Of a stretch of 7,720 bases of DNA, positions 1 to 6,494 are shown in pieces. This stretch comes from an uncultured Blautia sp. (lineage in GTDB: Bacteria; Bacillota; Clostridia; Lachnospirales; Lachnospiraceae), in assembly GCF_937880195.1 (NCBI RefSeq), contig NZ_CALFLA010000059.1, forward strand, positions 1 through 7,720, in the 5' to 3' direction. The number at the start of each line of letters is the position of its first letter. Position 1 is the first letter of the stretch. Under the pieces are notes generated by a model. The model had not been told where the DNA came from, ran no database searches, and saw only the letters and a program-made list of their open reading frames with translations. Both the position numbers and the translations under genes were made by a program.

Positions 1-43
1 ATTTGAAGATAAGAAAGTAGGATAAAACGGTTATCTGTTAGAT

Positions 44-65
44 TTTGAAAATCATAGATTTCAAA
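44..65. repeat. Imperfect inverted repeat over the cls -35 region
   Basis: TTTGAAAATC (44-53) and GATTTCAAA (57-65) are reverse complements except for one extra A, separated by ATA. The right half covers the proposed -35 hexamer. The size and place suit a repressor operator, but the region is very AT-rich and no regulator gene lies beside it, so the operator role is an inference. Confidence 0.35.
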
Positions 66-87
66 CAGCGGCTATACATGCTATAAT
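59..87 (+). promoter_or_regulatory. Probable sigma-A promoter for the cls pair
   Basis: A perfect -10 hexamer TATAAT lies at 82-87. A weak -35 (TTTCAA, 59-64) sits 17 bp upstream, the standard spacing. Transcription would start near 94, leaving a leader of about 55 nt before the first cardiolipin synthase. The -35 is inside an imperfect inverted repeat (44-65), so regulation by a DNA-binding protein is conceivable. The -10 is convincing; the -35 matches consensus at only about three positions. Confidence 0.5.
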
Positions 88-148
88 AAAATAATTCAGA
101 CAGAGTTTTTCCAAGATTCGTCTGTTATGCAAAAGAAAGGAGACTACT

Positions 149-1723
149 ATGAAAGAAGATTCCAAAGAAGTCGGATTACGTCTTTTAAAAAAGGGCAAGC
201 AGGGTATCTTTCGGATGATTTTCAGCCGTTCCGGTCTGATACTTGTTTTGCTCGTGGTACAGGTTCTGTTTCTCTTCAGTATATTTCACTGGTTTGAAGA
301 GTTTCTGCCCCATATTTACGGCGGAGTTGTAATCTTTACTGTTTTTATGGTGCTGTATTTACTGAACAGCTCCATGGATCCTACGGCAAAAATCACATGG
401 CTGGTAGTTGTTATGCTTCTGCCGGTTTTCGGCGCGCTTCTGTTTCTTTATACGCAGAAAAACATTGGCCATCGCGCATTGCGGGATCATTATGCCCAGC
501 TGAACAAAGAAACTGAAAAATCACTTACCCAGAATCCGGAAACAGAAAAAGCCCTGCGACAGTCTGATCCGGGAGCGGCAGCTCTTGCCAGGTATGTGGG
601 CCGCAGCGGATGTTATCCGGTATATGATCATACTTCCGTTACCTATTTCCCCCTTGGAGAAGATAAGTTTAAGGAAATGCTGATCCAGCTGGAAAAAGCG
701 GAAAAATTTATTTTTCTGGAATATTTTATTGTAAATGAAGGGGAAATGTGGGGGAAAATCCTGGAAATCCTGGTTCAAAAAGCAAAAGAAGGCGTTGATG
801 TGAGAATGCTTTATGACGGCACATGCGAGCTGTCTACGCTGCCTCATGATTATCCCAAACGTCTTCAGAAGCTTGGAATTAAATGCAAAATGTTTGCCCC
901 TATTAAGCCGTTTGTGTCCACACATTACAATTATAGAGATCATCGTAAAATCCTGGTGATTGATGGAAAAGTTGCTTTTAACGGCGGCATCAATCTGGCA
1001 GATGAGTATATTAATACATATGAAAAATATGGCCACTGGAAAGATACTGCAGTAATGGTTGAAGGAGAAGCTGCACGTAGTTTTACACGAATGTTTCTGC
1101 ATATGTGGTTTTTGGATGAAAAAGAAAAGGATTTTGACAGGTTTTTGAATGTGCCGGTAACGCCACAAACTGCAAAAGGTTTTGTTATGCCCTATGGCGA
1201 CTGTCCTCTTGACAAGGACAAAGTTGGAGAACAGGTCTATATGGATATGCTGAATCGGGCACAGAATTATATTTATATTATGACGCCCTACCTGATTCTT
1301 GACGGAGAGCTGGAAAATACATTGAAATATGCTGCGGAACGGGGCGTTGATGTACGGATTATTCTCCCGGGGATTCCGGATAAATATATTCCCTTTGCAC
1401 TTGCACTGACACATTATAAATCTTTATTGGAATCTGGTGTGAAAATTTACGAATATACGCCGGGTTTTGTTCATGCAAAAGTTTTTGTATGCGATGACCG
1501 AGAGGCTGTTGTTGGAACAATTAATCTGGATTATCGCAGTCTTTATCACCATTTTGAATGCGCTACTTATATGTGGGGAACAGACTGCATTCCTCAGATT
1601 TTAAATGATTTTATACTTACGCAGGAAAAATGCAGGGAGATGACTGTGAACATGCTTTCATTAGAGCCTTTGAAACGCCGCGTTCTTGGCTTTATTGCAA
1701 AAGCTGCAGCGCCGCTGTTGTAA
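149..1723 (+). CDS. cls: Cardiolipin synthase, PLD superfamily (first of a tandem pair)
   Basis: This is a membrane enzyme that condenses phosphatidylglycerol into cardiolipin, 524 aa. Hydrophobic segments at about 29-48, 57-73 and 82-101 form the N-terminal membrane anchor; the last two match the PLDc_N region of bacterial Cls. Two phospholipase D catalytic motifs HxKx4D are intact: H265/K267/D272 and H442/K444/D449. Each is followed by the usual GGxN or GTxN stretch. The length is slightly above the typical 480-510 aa because of an extra N-terminal basic and hydrophobic segment. The start ATG has a good GAAAGGAG site at 135-142, spaced 6 nt. It probably shares a transcript with the second synthase 27 bp downstream. 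The family assignment is firm. Which phospholipid substrates this paralogue prefers cannot be read from the sequence. Confidence 0.93.
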   Translation: MKEDSKEVGLRLLKKGKQGIFRMIFSRSGLILVLLVVQVLFLFSIFHWFEEFLPHIYGGVVIFTVFMVLYLLNSSMDPTAKITWLVVVMLLPVFGALLFLYTQKNIGHRALRDHYAQLNKETEKSLTQNPETEKALRQSDPGAAALARYVGRSGCYPVYDHTSVTYFPLGEDKFKEMLIQLEKAEKFIFLEYFIVNEGEMWGKILEILVQKAKEGVDVRMLYDGTCELSTLPHDYPKRLQKLGIKCKMFAPIKPFVSTHYNYRDHRKILVIDGKVAFNGGINLADEYINTYEKYGHWKDTAVMVEGEAARSFTRMFLHMWFLDEKEKDFDRFLNVPVTPQTAKGFVMPYGDCPLDKDKVGEQVYMDMLNRAQNYIYIMTPYLILDGELENTLKYAAERGVDVRIILPGIPDKYIPFALALTHYKSLLESGVKIYEYTPGFVHAKVFVCDDREAVVGTINLDYRSLYHHFECATYMWGTDCIPQILNDFILTQEKCREMTVNMLSLEPLKRRVLGFIAKAAAPLL

Positions 1724-1750
1724 TCGGAATACGAAACAGGAGGTTTGTCA

Positions 1751-3154
1751 ATGCTGAAAGCAATTCTATTGATCATATATATTGTTACTATTCTGGCGGT
1801 TATTTTTGTAGAGAGAAAGAACCCGACAGAGGCAATGCTCTGGGTGCTTGTTATGGTGTGTATTCCCTATGCAGGAATGATTCTTTACCTGATTTTTGGC
1901 AGTACAACAGCAATCAAACTTACGTCAGCTTTTCGACGCAGGCGATTAAGCAGGCGTCTTCCGGCTGCAAAGGCGCCTGAAAATTTACTGACAGACCAGC
2001 AGTTTTCTGAGGAAGATCTTCAGGTTATGCAGTTTAATGCAAATTATAATAACAGCCCTTTGACATGCTATGACGATTATCAGTTGTTCGTTAATGGTGA
2101 AAGTCATTATCGCGCATTATTTCAGGACATAAAACAGGCAAAAGAGTGTATTCATGTGCTGTTTTATACCATCCACCATGATGTGATGGGAGAAGCGCTG
2201 GTCAAGTCACTGACTGAGAAGGCAAAAGAAGGAGTGACTGTTCTGGTCATGTGCGATTTTATCGCAAATTTGTCTACTCCGCGCAAAATGTTCAGACCTC
2301 TTGTGGAAGCAGGAGGAAAGGTAATCCGTGTGAAACCCTATCTGACACATTACCGCAGTCATCGCAAAATTGTTACGATTGATCATAAAATAGGGTATAT
2401 CGGAGGCATGAATATTGGTAAGCAGTATGCAAATCTGGCTGAAAAGAAAAATCCCTGGCGTGATACACAGATTCGTCTGACTGGAATGTGTACTGCAGCT
2501 CTGGACGCATATTTTATGACAGATTTTTTATGTGCTGTCCGCCAGAAAGACTGGGAAGATATGGTAAAATATATGGAATCCATTCATTTTCCTCCGCAGC
2601 AAAAATCCGAAAATTTGTGTCAGTTTGTTGTAGGCGGTGTGGATAATGACAGAGAAGCTGTTAAGATGAATTATTTAAGTATGATTCGAAGTGCAAAAAA
2701 GAAAATAAGAATTCAGTCGCCGTATTTTATTCCTGACGCTTCTGTTCTTGATGCGCTTAAGACAGCGGCTGCATCCGGTGTGAAAATTGAATTGATGATT
2801 CCAGGTATTAAAGCAAGCTTTTTCCTGGATCCGGTGACAACCTATTATGCTGGCCAGATTATGGAATTTGGAGCAAAAGTTTATAAATATCATGGATATA
2901 TTCATGCGAAAACCATGACCATTGACAACGAGATATGCTGTATCGGATCTGTGAATATGGATATACGTTCCCTGATGGTTGATGATGAAATTTGCGGTAT
3001 TTTTTATGCAAACGATATGGTAGAGGAATATATCAGTATTTTCGAAAATGATATTCAAAACTGTGATCCTTATCTTTATGATCAGTTTTTGAAGAGAAGC
3101 CAGAAAGAAAAAATTGCAGAATGCGTGTTTCTTCCCTTTGCCCCTTTGATGTAA
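1751..3154 (+). CDS. cls: Cardiolipin synthase, PLD superfamily (second of a tandem pair)
   Basis: A second PLD-type cardiolipin synthase, 467 aa. Two N-terminal membrane segments (about 4-20 and 28-49) form a PLDc_N anchor, followed by a basic patch (RRRR at 62-65). Both catalytic motifs are complete: H204/K206/D211 and H385/K387/D392. I chose ATG 1751 because AGGAGG at 1738-1743 sits 7 nt before it; a TTG at 1745 is in frame but only 1 nt from that site. It lacks the extra N-terminal segment of its upstream neighbour and differs through most of its length outside the catalytic motifs. It is therefore an old paralogue, not a recent duplicate. The 27-bp gap and the lack of a terminator between the genes support an operon, which ends at the terminator starting at 3161. 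Confidence 0.93.
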   Translation: MLKAILLIIYIVTILAVIFVERKNPTEAMLWVLVMVCIPYAGMILYLIFGSTTAIKLTSAFRRRRLSRRLPAAKAPENLLTDQQFSEEDLQVMQFNANYNNSPLTCYDDYQLFVNGESHYRALFQDIKQAKECIHVLFYTIHHDVMGEALVKSLTEKAKEGVTVLVMCDFIANLSTPRKMFRPLVEAGGKVIRVKPYLTHYRSHRKIVTIDHKIGYIGGMNIGKQYANLAEKKNPWRDTQIRLTGMCTAALDAYFMTDFLCAVRQKDWEDMVKYMESIHFPPQQKSENLCQFVVGGVDNDREAVKMNYLSMIRSAKKKIRIQSPYFIPDASVLDALKTAAASGVKIELMIPGIKASFFLDPVTTYYAGQIMEFGAKVYKYHGYIHAKTMTIDNEICCIGSVNMDIRSLMVDDEICGIFYANDMVEEYISIFENDIQNCDPYLYDQFLKRSQKEKIAECVFLPFAPLM

Positions 3155-3160
3155 TCTTAA

Positions 3161-3208
3161 GCCCAGGAGAAATCAGCAGGGACTGATTCTTTCTGGGCGT
3201 TTTTGTTT
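3161..3208 (+). terminator. Intrinsic terminator of the cls operon
   Basis: GCCCAG (3161-3166) pairs with CTGGGC (3193-3198). The stem continues for ten more positions (3167-3176 with 3183-3192), with two G-T wobbles and one mismatch, closing a 6-nt loop at 3177-3182. A T-rich tract (TTTTT G TTT) follows at once. It lies 6 nt after the stop of the second synthase. The T-tract is also the left arm of the next inverted repeat. Confidence 0.88.
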
Positions 3209-3258
3209 ATTAGGAAAGTAGTATATTTTGCACTAACCTTCCTAATAAACAAAAACGC
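3197..3258. repeat. Perfect 20-bp inverted repeat overlapping the terminator T-tract
   Basis: Positions 3197-3216 and 3239-3258 are exact reverse complements over 20 bp, with a 22-nt spacer. Inside the spacer TAGT (3219-3222) can pair with ACTA (3232-3235), extending the hairpin past a small internal loop. The left arm includes the last two stem bases and the T-tract of the cls terminator. In a read-through transcript this hairpin and the terminator stem compete for 3197-3198. Because it is symmetric, it also puts a T-rich tract on the minus strand, but no minus-strand gene points at it. It may be the edge of the GC-rich block that follows. Confidence 0.85.
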
Positions 3259-3328
3259 TCCGCGAGCATGCATCTGGCGCGCAAAGCGAAACAAGTGAGT
3301 TTGAGGCGGACTTGTCCGCTTTGTTCAA
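3257..3328. repeat. GC-rich structured intergenic block, candidate dispersed repeat
   Basis: A noncoding stretch much richer in G+C than its surroundings. It holds a GCTC-CGC-GAGC mini-hairpin (3257-3267), an overlapping palindromic GCATGCAT run (3266-3273), and a strong hairpin GCGGAC-TT-GTCCGC (3306-3319). As RNA the last one can fold as a stem closed on a CUUG tetraloop. TTGA (3301-3304) and TCAA (3325-3328) can add an outer stem. It lies between two operons and has no credible reading frame. The composition and nested hairpins suit a REP/MITE-like intergenic element, and I have a general impression of similar blocks in Lachnospiraceae genomes. Copy number cannot be judged from one window. 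Confidence 0.45.
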
Positions 3329-3361
3329 GAAAAAGAAAATATATGGAAGCGAGGAATGAAA

Positions 3362-3601
3362 ATGATTGTAAAATGTCCGGCAAATACAAGGCTGCAGGAG
3401 TATCTGTTAAAAAATGATATTCACCTTCTTACTCCCTGCGGAGGACGTGGGAATTGTGCAAAATGTAAAGTAAAAGTAATTGAAGGAAAGGCCAGAATTA
3501 ATACAATGGATCGGATCTGGCTGTCTGAAAAAGATCTGGAAGAAGGGTATCGTCTGGGATGCCATTTATTTACAGAAGAACCTTTAGTTGTAGAAGTATA
3601 G
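3362..3601 (+). CDS. Stand-alone 2Fe-2S ferredoxin, RACo N-terminal-domain type
   Basis: A 79-aa soluble iron-sulfur protein. The cysteine pattern C26-x5-C32-x2-C35 (motif CGGRGNCAKC), with a final C67 in RLGCH, is that of the 2Fe-2S domain found at the N-terminus of reductive activators of corrinoid proteins (RACo/DUF4445). Here the ORF stops after that domain and no ASKHA/DUF4445 part follows, so it should act as a small electron carrier. I prefer ATG 3362: GAGG at 3351-3354 is 7 nt upstream. An ATG at 3356 adds two residues but is only 1 nt from GAGG. It lies 79 bp before a ferredoxin-nitroreductase fusion, which makes that protein a reasonable redox partner. The alternative is a remnant of a longer activator, but the tidy stop after the fold argues for a true small ferredoxin. 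Confidence 0.8.
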   Translation: MIVKCPANTRLQEYLLKNDIHLLTPCGGRGNCAKCKVKVIEGKARINTMDRIWLSEKDLEEGYRLGCHLFTEEPLVVEV

Positions 3602-3680
3602 AAAATAAGATAAAATAAAAGAATATTTTTGGCTGTTCAACGCCAAAGACAGGAAAAGAAGTATAAAAAAGGAGGGCAAT

Positions 3681-4472
3681 ATGGTAAAGATCGATCAGGA
3701 AAAATGCATTGGCTGCGGTCTTTGTGCCGCTGACTGCAGTGTTGAAAATATTGCAGTCATAGATAAAAAAGCAATTATCAAAAATGAGTGTTTTAACTGC
3801 GGCCATTGTGTGGCAATCTGTCCGGCAGGGGCGGTATCCATACCGGAATACGATATGGATGACGTAGAAGAATATGAGAAAGAGAGCTTTTGTCTTGAAC
3901 CAGAAAAGATGCTGCGCAGTATCAAATTCCGCCGGAGCGTTCGCAGTTATAAACCGGAAAAAATATCAAAAGAGGCGCTGGAACAGTTAGTTCAAGCAGG
4001 AAGATATACGGCTACAGCTAAGAATAATCAGGACTGTCATTTCATATTTGTACAAAATGATCTCGAAAGATTAAAAGAGATAGTCTGGCAGTACATTGAT
4101 GAATTGGAGGAAAAAGAAGGACGGAACATAGCAAGAGAACTGCTTCCATATGTTGTTTTTAATCGAAGGAGAAAAAAGAATCCCCAGGGTGATTATTTGT
4201 TCCGAAATGCTCCGGTAGTGCTTTTTATTACCTCTGACTGGCCTTTGGACGCAGGGCTTGCAGCTCAGAATATAGAAAATATGGCAGTTTCTCTTGGAAT
4301 GGGAGCTTTATATAACGGATATCTTGCAAGGATTGCAGATGCAAATGACACGCTGAAACAGTGGCTGGAAATAGAGGGGAAGACAATAAAAGCATGTATG
4401 CTGTTAGGATATCCTGACAGAACCTATATGCGAACAGCTCCAAGAAAAAAAGCGAATGTGATTTGGAAATAA
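3681..4472 (+). CDS. Ferredoxin-nitroreductase fusion (two 4Fe-4S clusters plus FMN domain)
   Basis: A 263-aa cytoplasmic redox protein with two parts. Residues 1-55 hold two CxxCxxCxxxC motifs (C9/12/15/19 and C37/40/43/47), a bacterial 2[4Fe-4S] ferredoxin fold. The first motif lacks the usual Pro after its last Cys; the second has it. Residues about 77-260 are a nitroreductase domain. The FMN-phosphate-binding start is RRSVRSY (84-90), an AAQNIENMA helix covers the flavin, and the C-terminus has the family's GYP...R...PRKK ending. Electrons would pass from a low-potential donor through the clusters to FMN and a substrate that cannot be deduced. GGAGG (3671-3675) sits 5 nt before the ATG. 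The 21-bp gap to the next oxidoreductase implies one transcript. Confidence 0.88.
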   Translation: MVKIDQEKCIGCGLCAADCSVENIAVIDKKAIIKNECFNCGHCVAICPAGAVSIPEYDMDDVEEYEKESFCLEPEKMLRSIKFRRSVRSYKPEKISKEALEQLVQAGRYTATAKNNQDCHFIFVQNDLERLKEIVWQYIDELEEKEGRNIARELLPYVVFNRRRKKNPQGDYLFRNAPVVLFITSDWPLDAGLAAQNIENMAVSLGMGALYNGYLARIADANDTLKQWLEIEGKTIKACMLLGYPDRTYMRTAPRKKANVIWK

Positions 4473-4493
4473 TAAAAAAAGGAGGATTTTTTT

Positions 4494-5462
4494 ATGGACA
4501 GAAAAGTAAAATGGGGAGTTTTAAGTACGGCGGATATTGCAAAAAGATGTACCATACCAGGAATGAAAAAGGCTGAGAACTGCTGTCTCTATGGAATTGC
4601 AGGCCGCTCAAAAGACAAGGTGGATCAGTATAAGGAAATGTTCGGTTTCGAAAAAGCATATTATTCCATGGATGAAATGTTGGATGATCCAGAAATAGAA
4701 GCAGTATATATTCCTCTGCCAAATACCTTACATAAAGAGTGGGTATTAAAGGCGGCAGCCAAAGGAAAGCATATTTTATGTGAAAAGCCGTTATCTGGAA
4801 ACGAAGCAGAAGTAAAGAAAATGATAGAGGCATGTGACAAAGCTAATGTTATTTTTATGGAGGCATTTGCCTATTTACACAGCCCTCTGATCACTTCTGT
4901 AAAAGAGGCGCTGGATTCTGGTGTGATCGGGGATCTTTCCTTTATGGAATCTATTTTTATCACACCGGGATATACGCCAGATAATATCCGCGTTCGCCGT
5001 GAGACGCTGGGCGGATCTGTTTATGATCTGGGATGCTACTGCACCAGTCTGATGCTTACTTTATTTGGAGAAGAGCCAAAAGAGATGAAAGCAATCGGAC
5101 ATTTTACAGATCAGCATATAGACGATTTTGCTTCCGCATATTTTCATTTTGACCAGAACCGCAGAGCCTGTATGGTATCTGGTATGTGTTCTGCACAGAG
5201 AGGAGACCGATTCTTTCTTTATGGAACAGAGGGCGTGATAGAAGTTCCGATTTCATTTAACGCAGAAGGAGAACTAACCTATTATGTGAAAAAAGGAGAA
5301 GACTGCCAGGCGGTCAATGTCAGCGCCAGGGATAATTACTGCCTTGAGATAGAACAGCTTGGAAGGTGTATTCTGAATGGAGAACAGCCCTATGTAACTC
5401 ATGAGTTTTCTCTGCAGAATGCAAGGGTGATGGATAAGATATTAAAAGAAATCGGATATTGA
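4494..5462 (+). CDS. Gfo/Idh/MocA family NAD(P)-dependent oxidoreductase
   Basis: A 322-aa cytosolic dehydrogenase. The N-terminal Rossmann fold starts with GVLSTADIA (8-16), the GILSTA-type dinucleotide loop of the family. The conserved EKP motif is at 97-99, with K98 the usual catalytic lysine. MEAFAY (122-127) and GGSVYDLGCY (173-182) match the branch containing D-xylose dehydrogenase and dimeric dihydrodiol dehydrogenase. D178 and Y182 sit at expected active-site positions. The length is normal. GGAGG (4481-4485) lies 8 nt before the ATG. The substrate is probably a sugar, polyol or similar secondary alcohol, but the sequence does not say which. It follows the nitroreductase fusion by 21 bp, so co-expression is likely. 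I see no clear terminator after it. Confidence 0.9.
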   Translation: MDRKVKWGVLSTADIAKRCTIPGMKKAENCCLYGIAGRSKDKVDQYKEMFGFEKAYYSMDEMLDDPEIEAVYIPLPNTLHKEWVLKAAAKGKHILCEKPLSGNEAEVKKMIEACDKANVIFMEAFAYLHSPLITSVKEALDSGVIGDLSFMESIFITPGYTPDNIRVRRETLGGSVYDLGCYCTSLMLTLFGEEPKEMKAIGHFTDQHIDDFASAYFHFDQNRRACMVSGMCSAQRGDRFFLYGTEGVIEVPISFNAEGELTYYVKKGEDCQAVNVSARDNYCLEIEQLGRCILNGEQPYVTHEFSLQNARVMDKILKEIGY

Positions 5463-5613
5463 TGGGGCAGAAAAAGAATAGGTAATGATACATAAACCGA
5501 AACATCATGTGCTAGATAAGGAAAACATTCAGGAATAGATATGGAGACAGGCAACAGAAAATGTTTTTTTCATGAATCTAACATGCAGTGCATTAAAGAA
5601 AGGTGCCCTTATT

Positions 5614-5832
5614 ATGAATAAGAAAAAGGTTGCGTTTATATGCGTCCACAATTCCTGCAGGAGCCAGATTGCAGAAGCACTTGGAAAGAAAATGGCGTCA
5701 GAAATATTTGAAAGCTATTCAGCAGGAACAGAAATCAAGCCCTGTATTAACCAGGACGCTGTACGTCTTATGAAAAATTACGTATGTGCATATTTTCTAT
5801 CAGGATGCGGAGATCGCAGGTGTACAGGCTGA
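5614..5832 (+). pseudogene. arsC: Truncated arsenate reductase (ArsC, LMW-phosphatase fold)
   Basis: An N-terminal remnant of a thioredoxin-linked arsenate reductase. The P-loop CVHNSCRS (10-17) has the catalytic Cys10, Asn13, Cys15 and Arg16 of the CX5R family, followed by the typical AEALGKK helix and YSAGTE strand. Family likeness ends near residue 55 (about 5779). The last 17 residues are an out-of-frame read of the next gene fragment, ending at TGA 5830-5832. The product would be 72 aa against about 130-140 for the family. It lacks the second and third redox cysteines (around 82 and 89) and the acid Asp, so it should not work. GAAAGG (5598-5603) lies 10 nt before ATG 5614; an in-frame ATG at 5572 has no good ribosome site. 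No arsenic-resistance neighbours (arsR, acr3, arsB) are visible. Confidence 0.8.
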
Positions 5833-6340
5833 TTCCTTTACAGGCGAATGGGTAAAAGAAGTGCGGACATATTCTTCGGAAGCGCAGTCGGGAGAAAATA
5901 AAAGCCCGGATTTTCCAGCGGTTGATGTTGAAGAGGCTGTTTTAGATATTCGGGAAGAATACAATAAGATCATAGAAAATATTTCTGCAGGCAGATATAC
6001 AGAGGGCAAACTGAGTAACGGAGCGATTTTTTATCTGGAAGAGGGAAATCTGGTATCAATTACTGTTCCTAAAAACACAGATGGAAGCGAATATAGCCGG
6101 TCCTATTATTATGGAGATGAGGGATTATTTTTTGTTTATTATGAAGGAAAGGACGCTCATCGTTTTTATCTGACACAGGGGAGAATGATAAGATGGAGAT
6201 ATTCGGCTGATGCAGAAAAACCCCAGGAAGCGGTCAATCACGATAAGGAAAATTCTCAGGAATATAAGGAAATGGAAGAGAAACTTTATCAGGATAATTA
6301 CGCATTACAACCGTACTTAGACGAGTATTTTGGGATGTAA
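5774..6340 (+). pseudogene. Headless C-terminal fragment of an unidentified protein
   Basis: An open frame, +1 relative to the arsC remnant, running from just after a TGA at 5771-5773 to the stop at 6338-6340. The first possible start is GTG 5786, which has no ribosome site, so the true N-terminus appears lost. The encoded sequence is acidic and rich in aromatic residues. A helical part (VEEAVLDIREEYNKI) is followed by repeated short beta-like segments with Tyr/Gly turns (GAIFYLEEGNLV, SRSYYYGDEG, GKDAHRFYLTQGRMIRW), then a charged helical tail. I recognise this style from secreted or lipoprotein-type Clostridia proteins of unknown function but cannot name the family. No signal peptide remains. 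It may be transcribed with the arsC remnant; translation seems unlikely. Confidence 0.6.
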
Positions 6341-6407
6341 ACAGTACAAAAGGTGCTGTAAAAATTAAATCAAGGGAAGAAGTACAAAATATATAATAAG
6401 ATAATTT

Positions 6408-6445
6408 ATGAGCAAACATGACAGACTGCTGTCCTGTTTGCTCAT
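6408..6445 (+). terminator. Strong hairpin, probable terminator with a poor T-tract
   Basis: ATGAGCAAACA (6408-6418) pairs perfectly with TGTTTGCTCAT (6435-6445). After one T/C mismatch, GACAG (6420-6424) pairs with CTGTC (6429-6433) around an ACTG loop. That is a 16-bp stem with one mismatch, good enough to end the upstream transcript. The following TTATACTA is a poor U-tract, however. An alternative is a protective 5' stem-loop, if the TATAAT at 6392-6397 is a real -10 element. Confidence 0.55.
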
Positions 6446-6494
6446 TTATACTATCCATGAGAAGGTAATCTTATAGAAATGATTCGAGTGTCGA

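Noticed and set aside
97..124. CAGAC / GTCTG pairing in the cls leader as a riboswitch
   Set aside because: A 5-bp stem with an 18-nt loop and no known aptamer features.
521..1414. A 297-codon open frame on the minus strand inside the first cardiolipin synthase
   Set aside because: It is fully antisense to a well-supported gene, has a Phe/His/Cys-rich composition typical of shadow frames, shows no domain I recognise, and no minus-strand ribosome site stands out.
1630..1980. A 116-codon + strand frame bridging the two synthases
   Set aside because: It overlaps the end of the first and the start of the second gene in another frame and has no recognisable motifs; a shadow of the two real genes.
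3197..3258. Single CRISPR repeat or invertible promoter
   Set aside because: There is only one inverted pair, no spacer array, no recombinase gene nearby, and the 22-nt spacer holds no convincing promoter.
3628..3647. Hairpin TTTGGC / GCCAAA between the 2Fe-2S ferredoxin and the nitroreductase
   Set aside because: Six pairs with no T-tract on either strand and no sign of a riboswitch core; could be chance, and is not enough to split the operon.
5522..5567. Inverted repeat AAAACATT / AATGTTTT followed by more T, as a terminator for the redox operon
   Set aside because: Only 8 A/T-dominated pairs around a 30-nt loop; too weak to call a terminator.
5583..5593. Palindrome ATGCAGTGCAT just before the arsC ribosome site, as an ArsR operator
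   Set aside because: Five-base arms occur often by chance, and no arsR gene is present.
5614..6340. Programmed +1 frameshift joining the arsC frame to the following frame
   Set aside because: There is no slippery sequence, and the halves belong to unrelated proteins with the ArsC domain incomplete at the join; a deletion explains it better.
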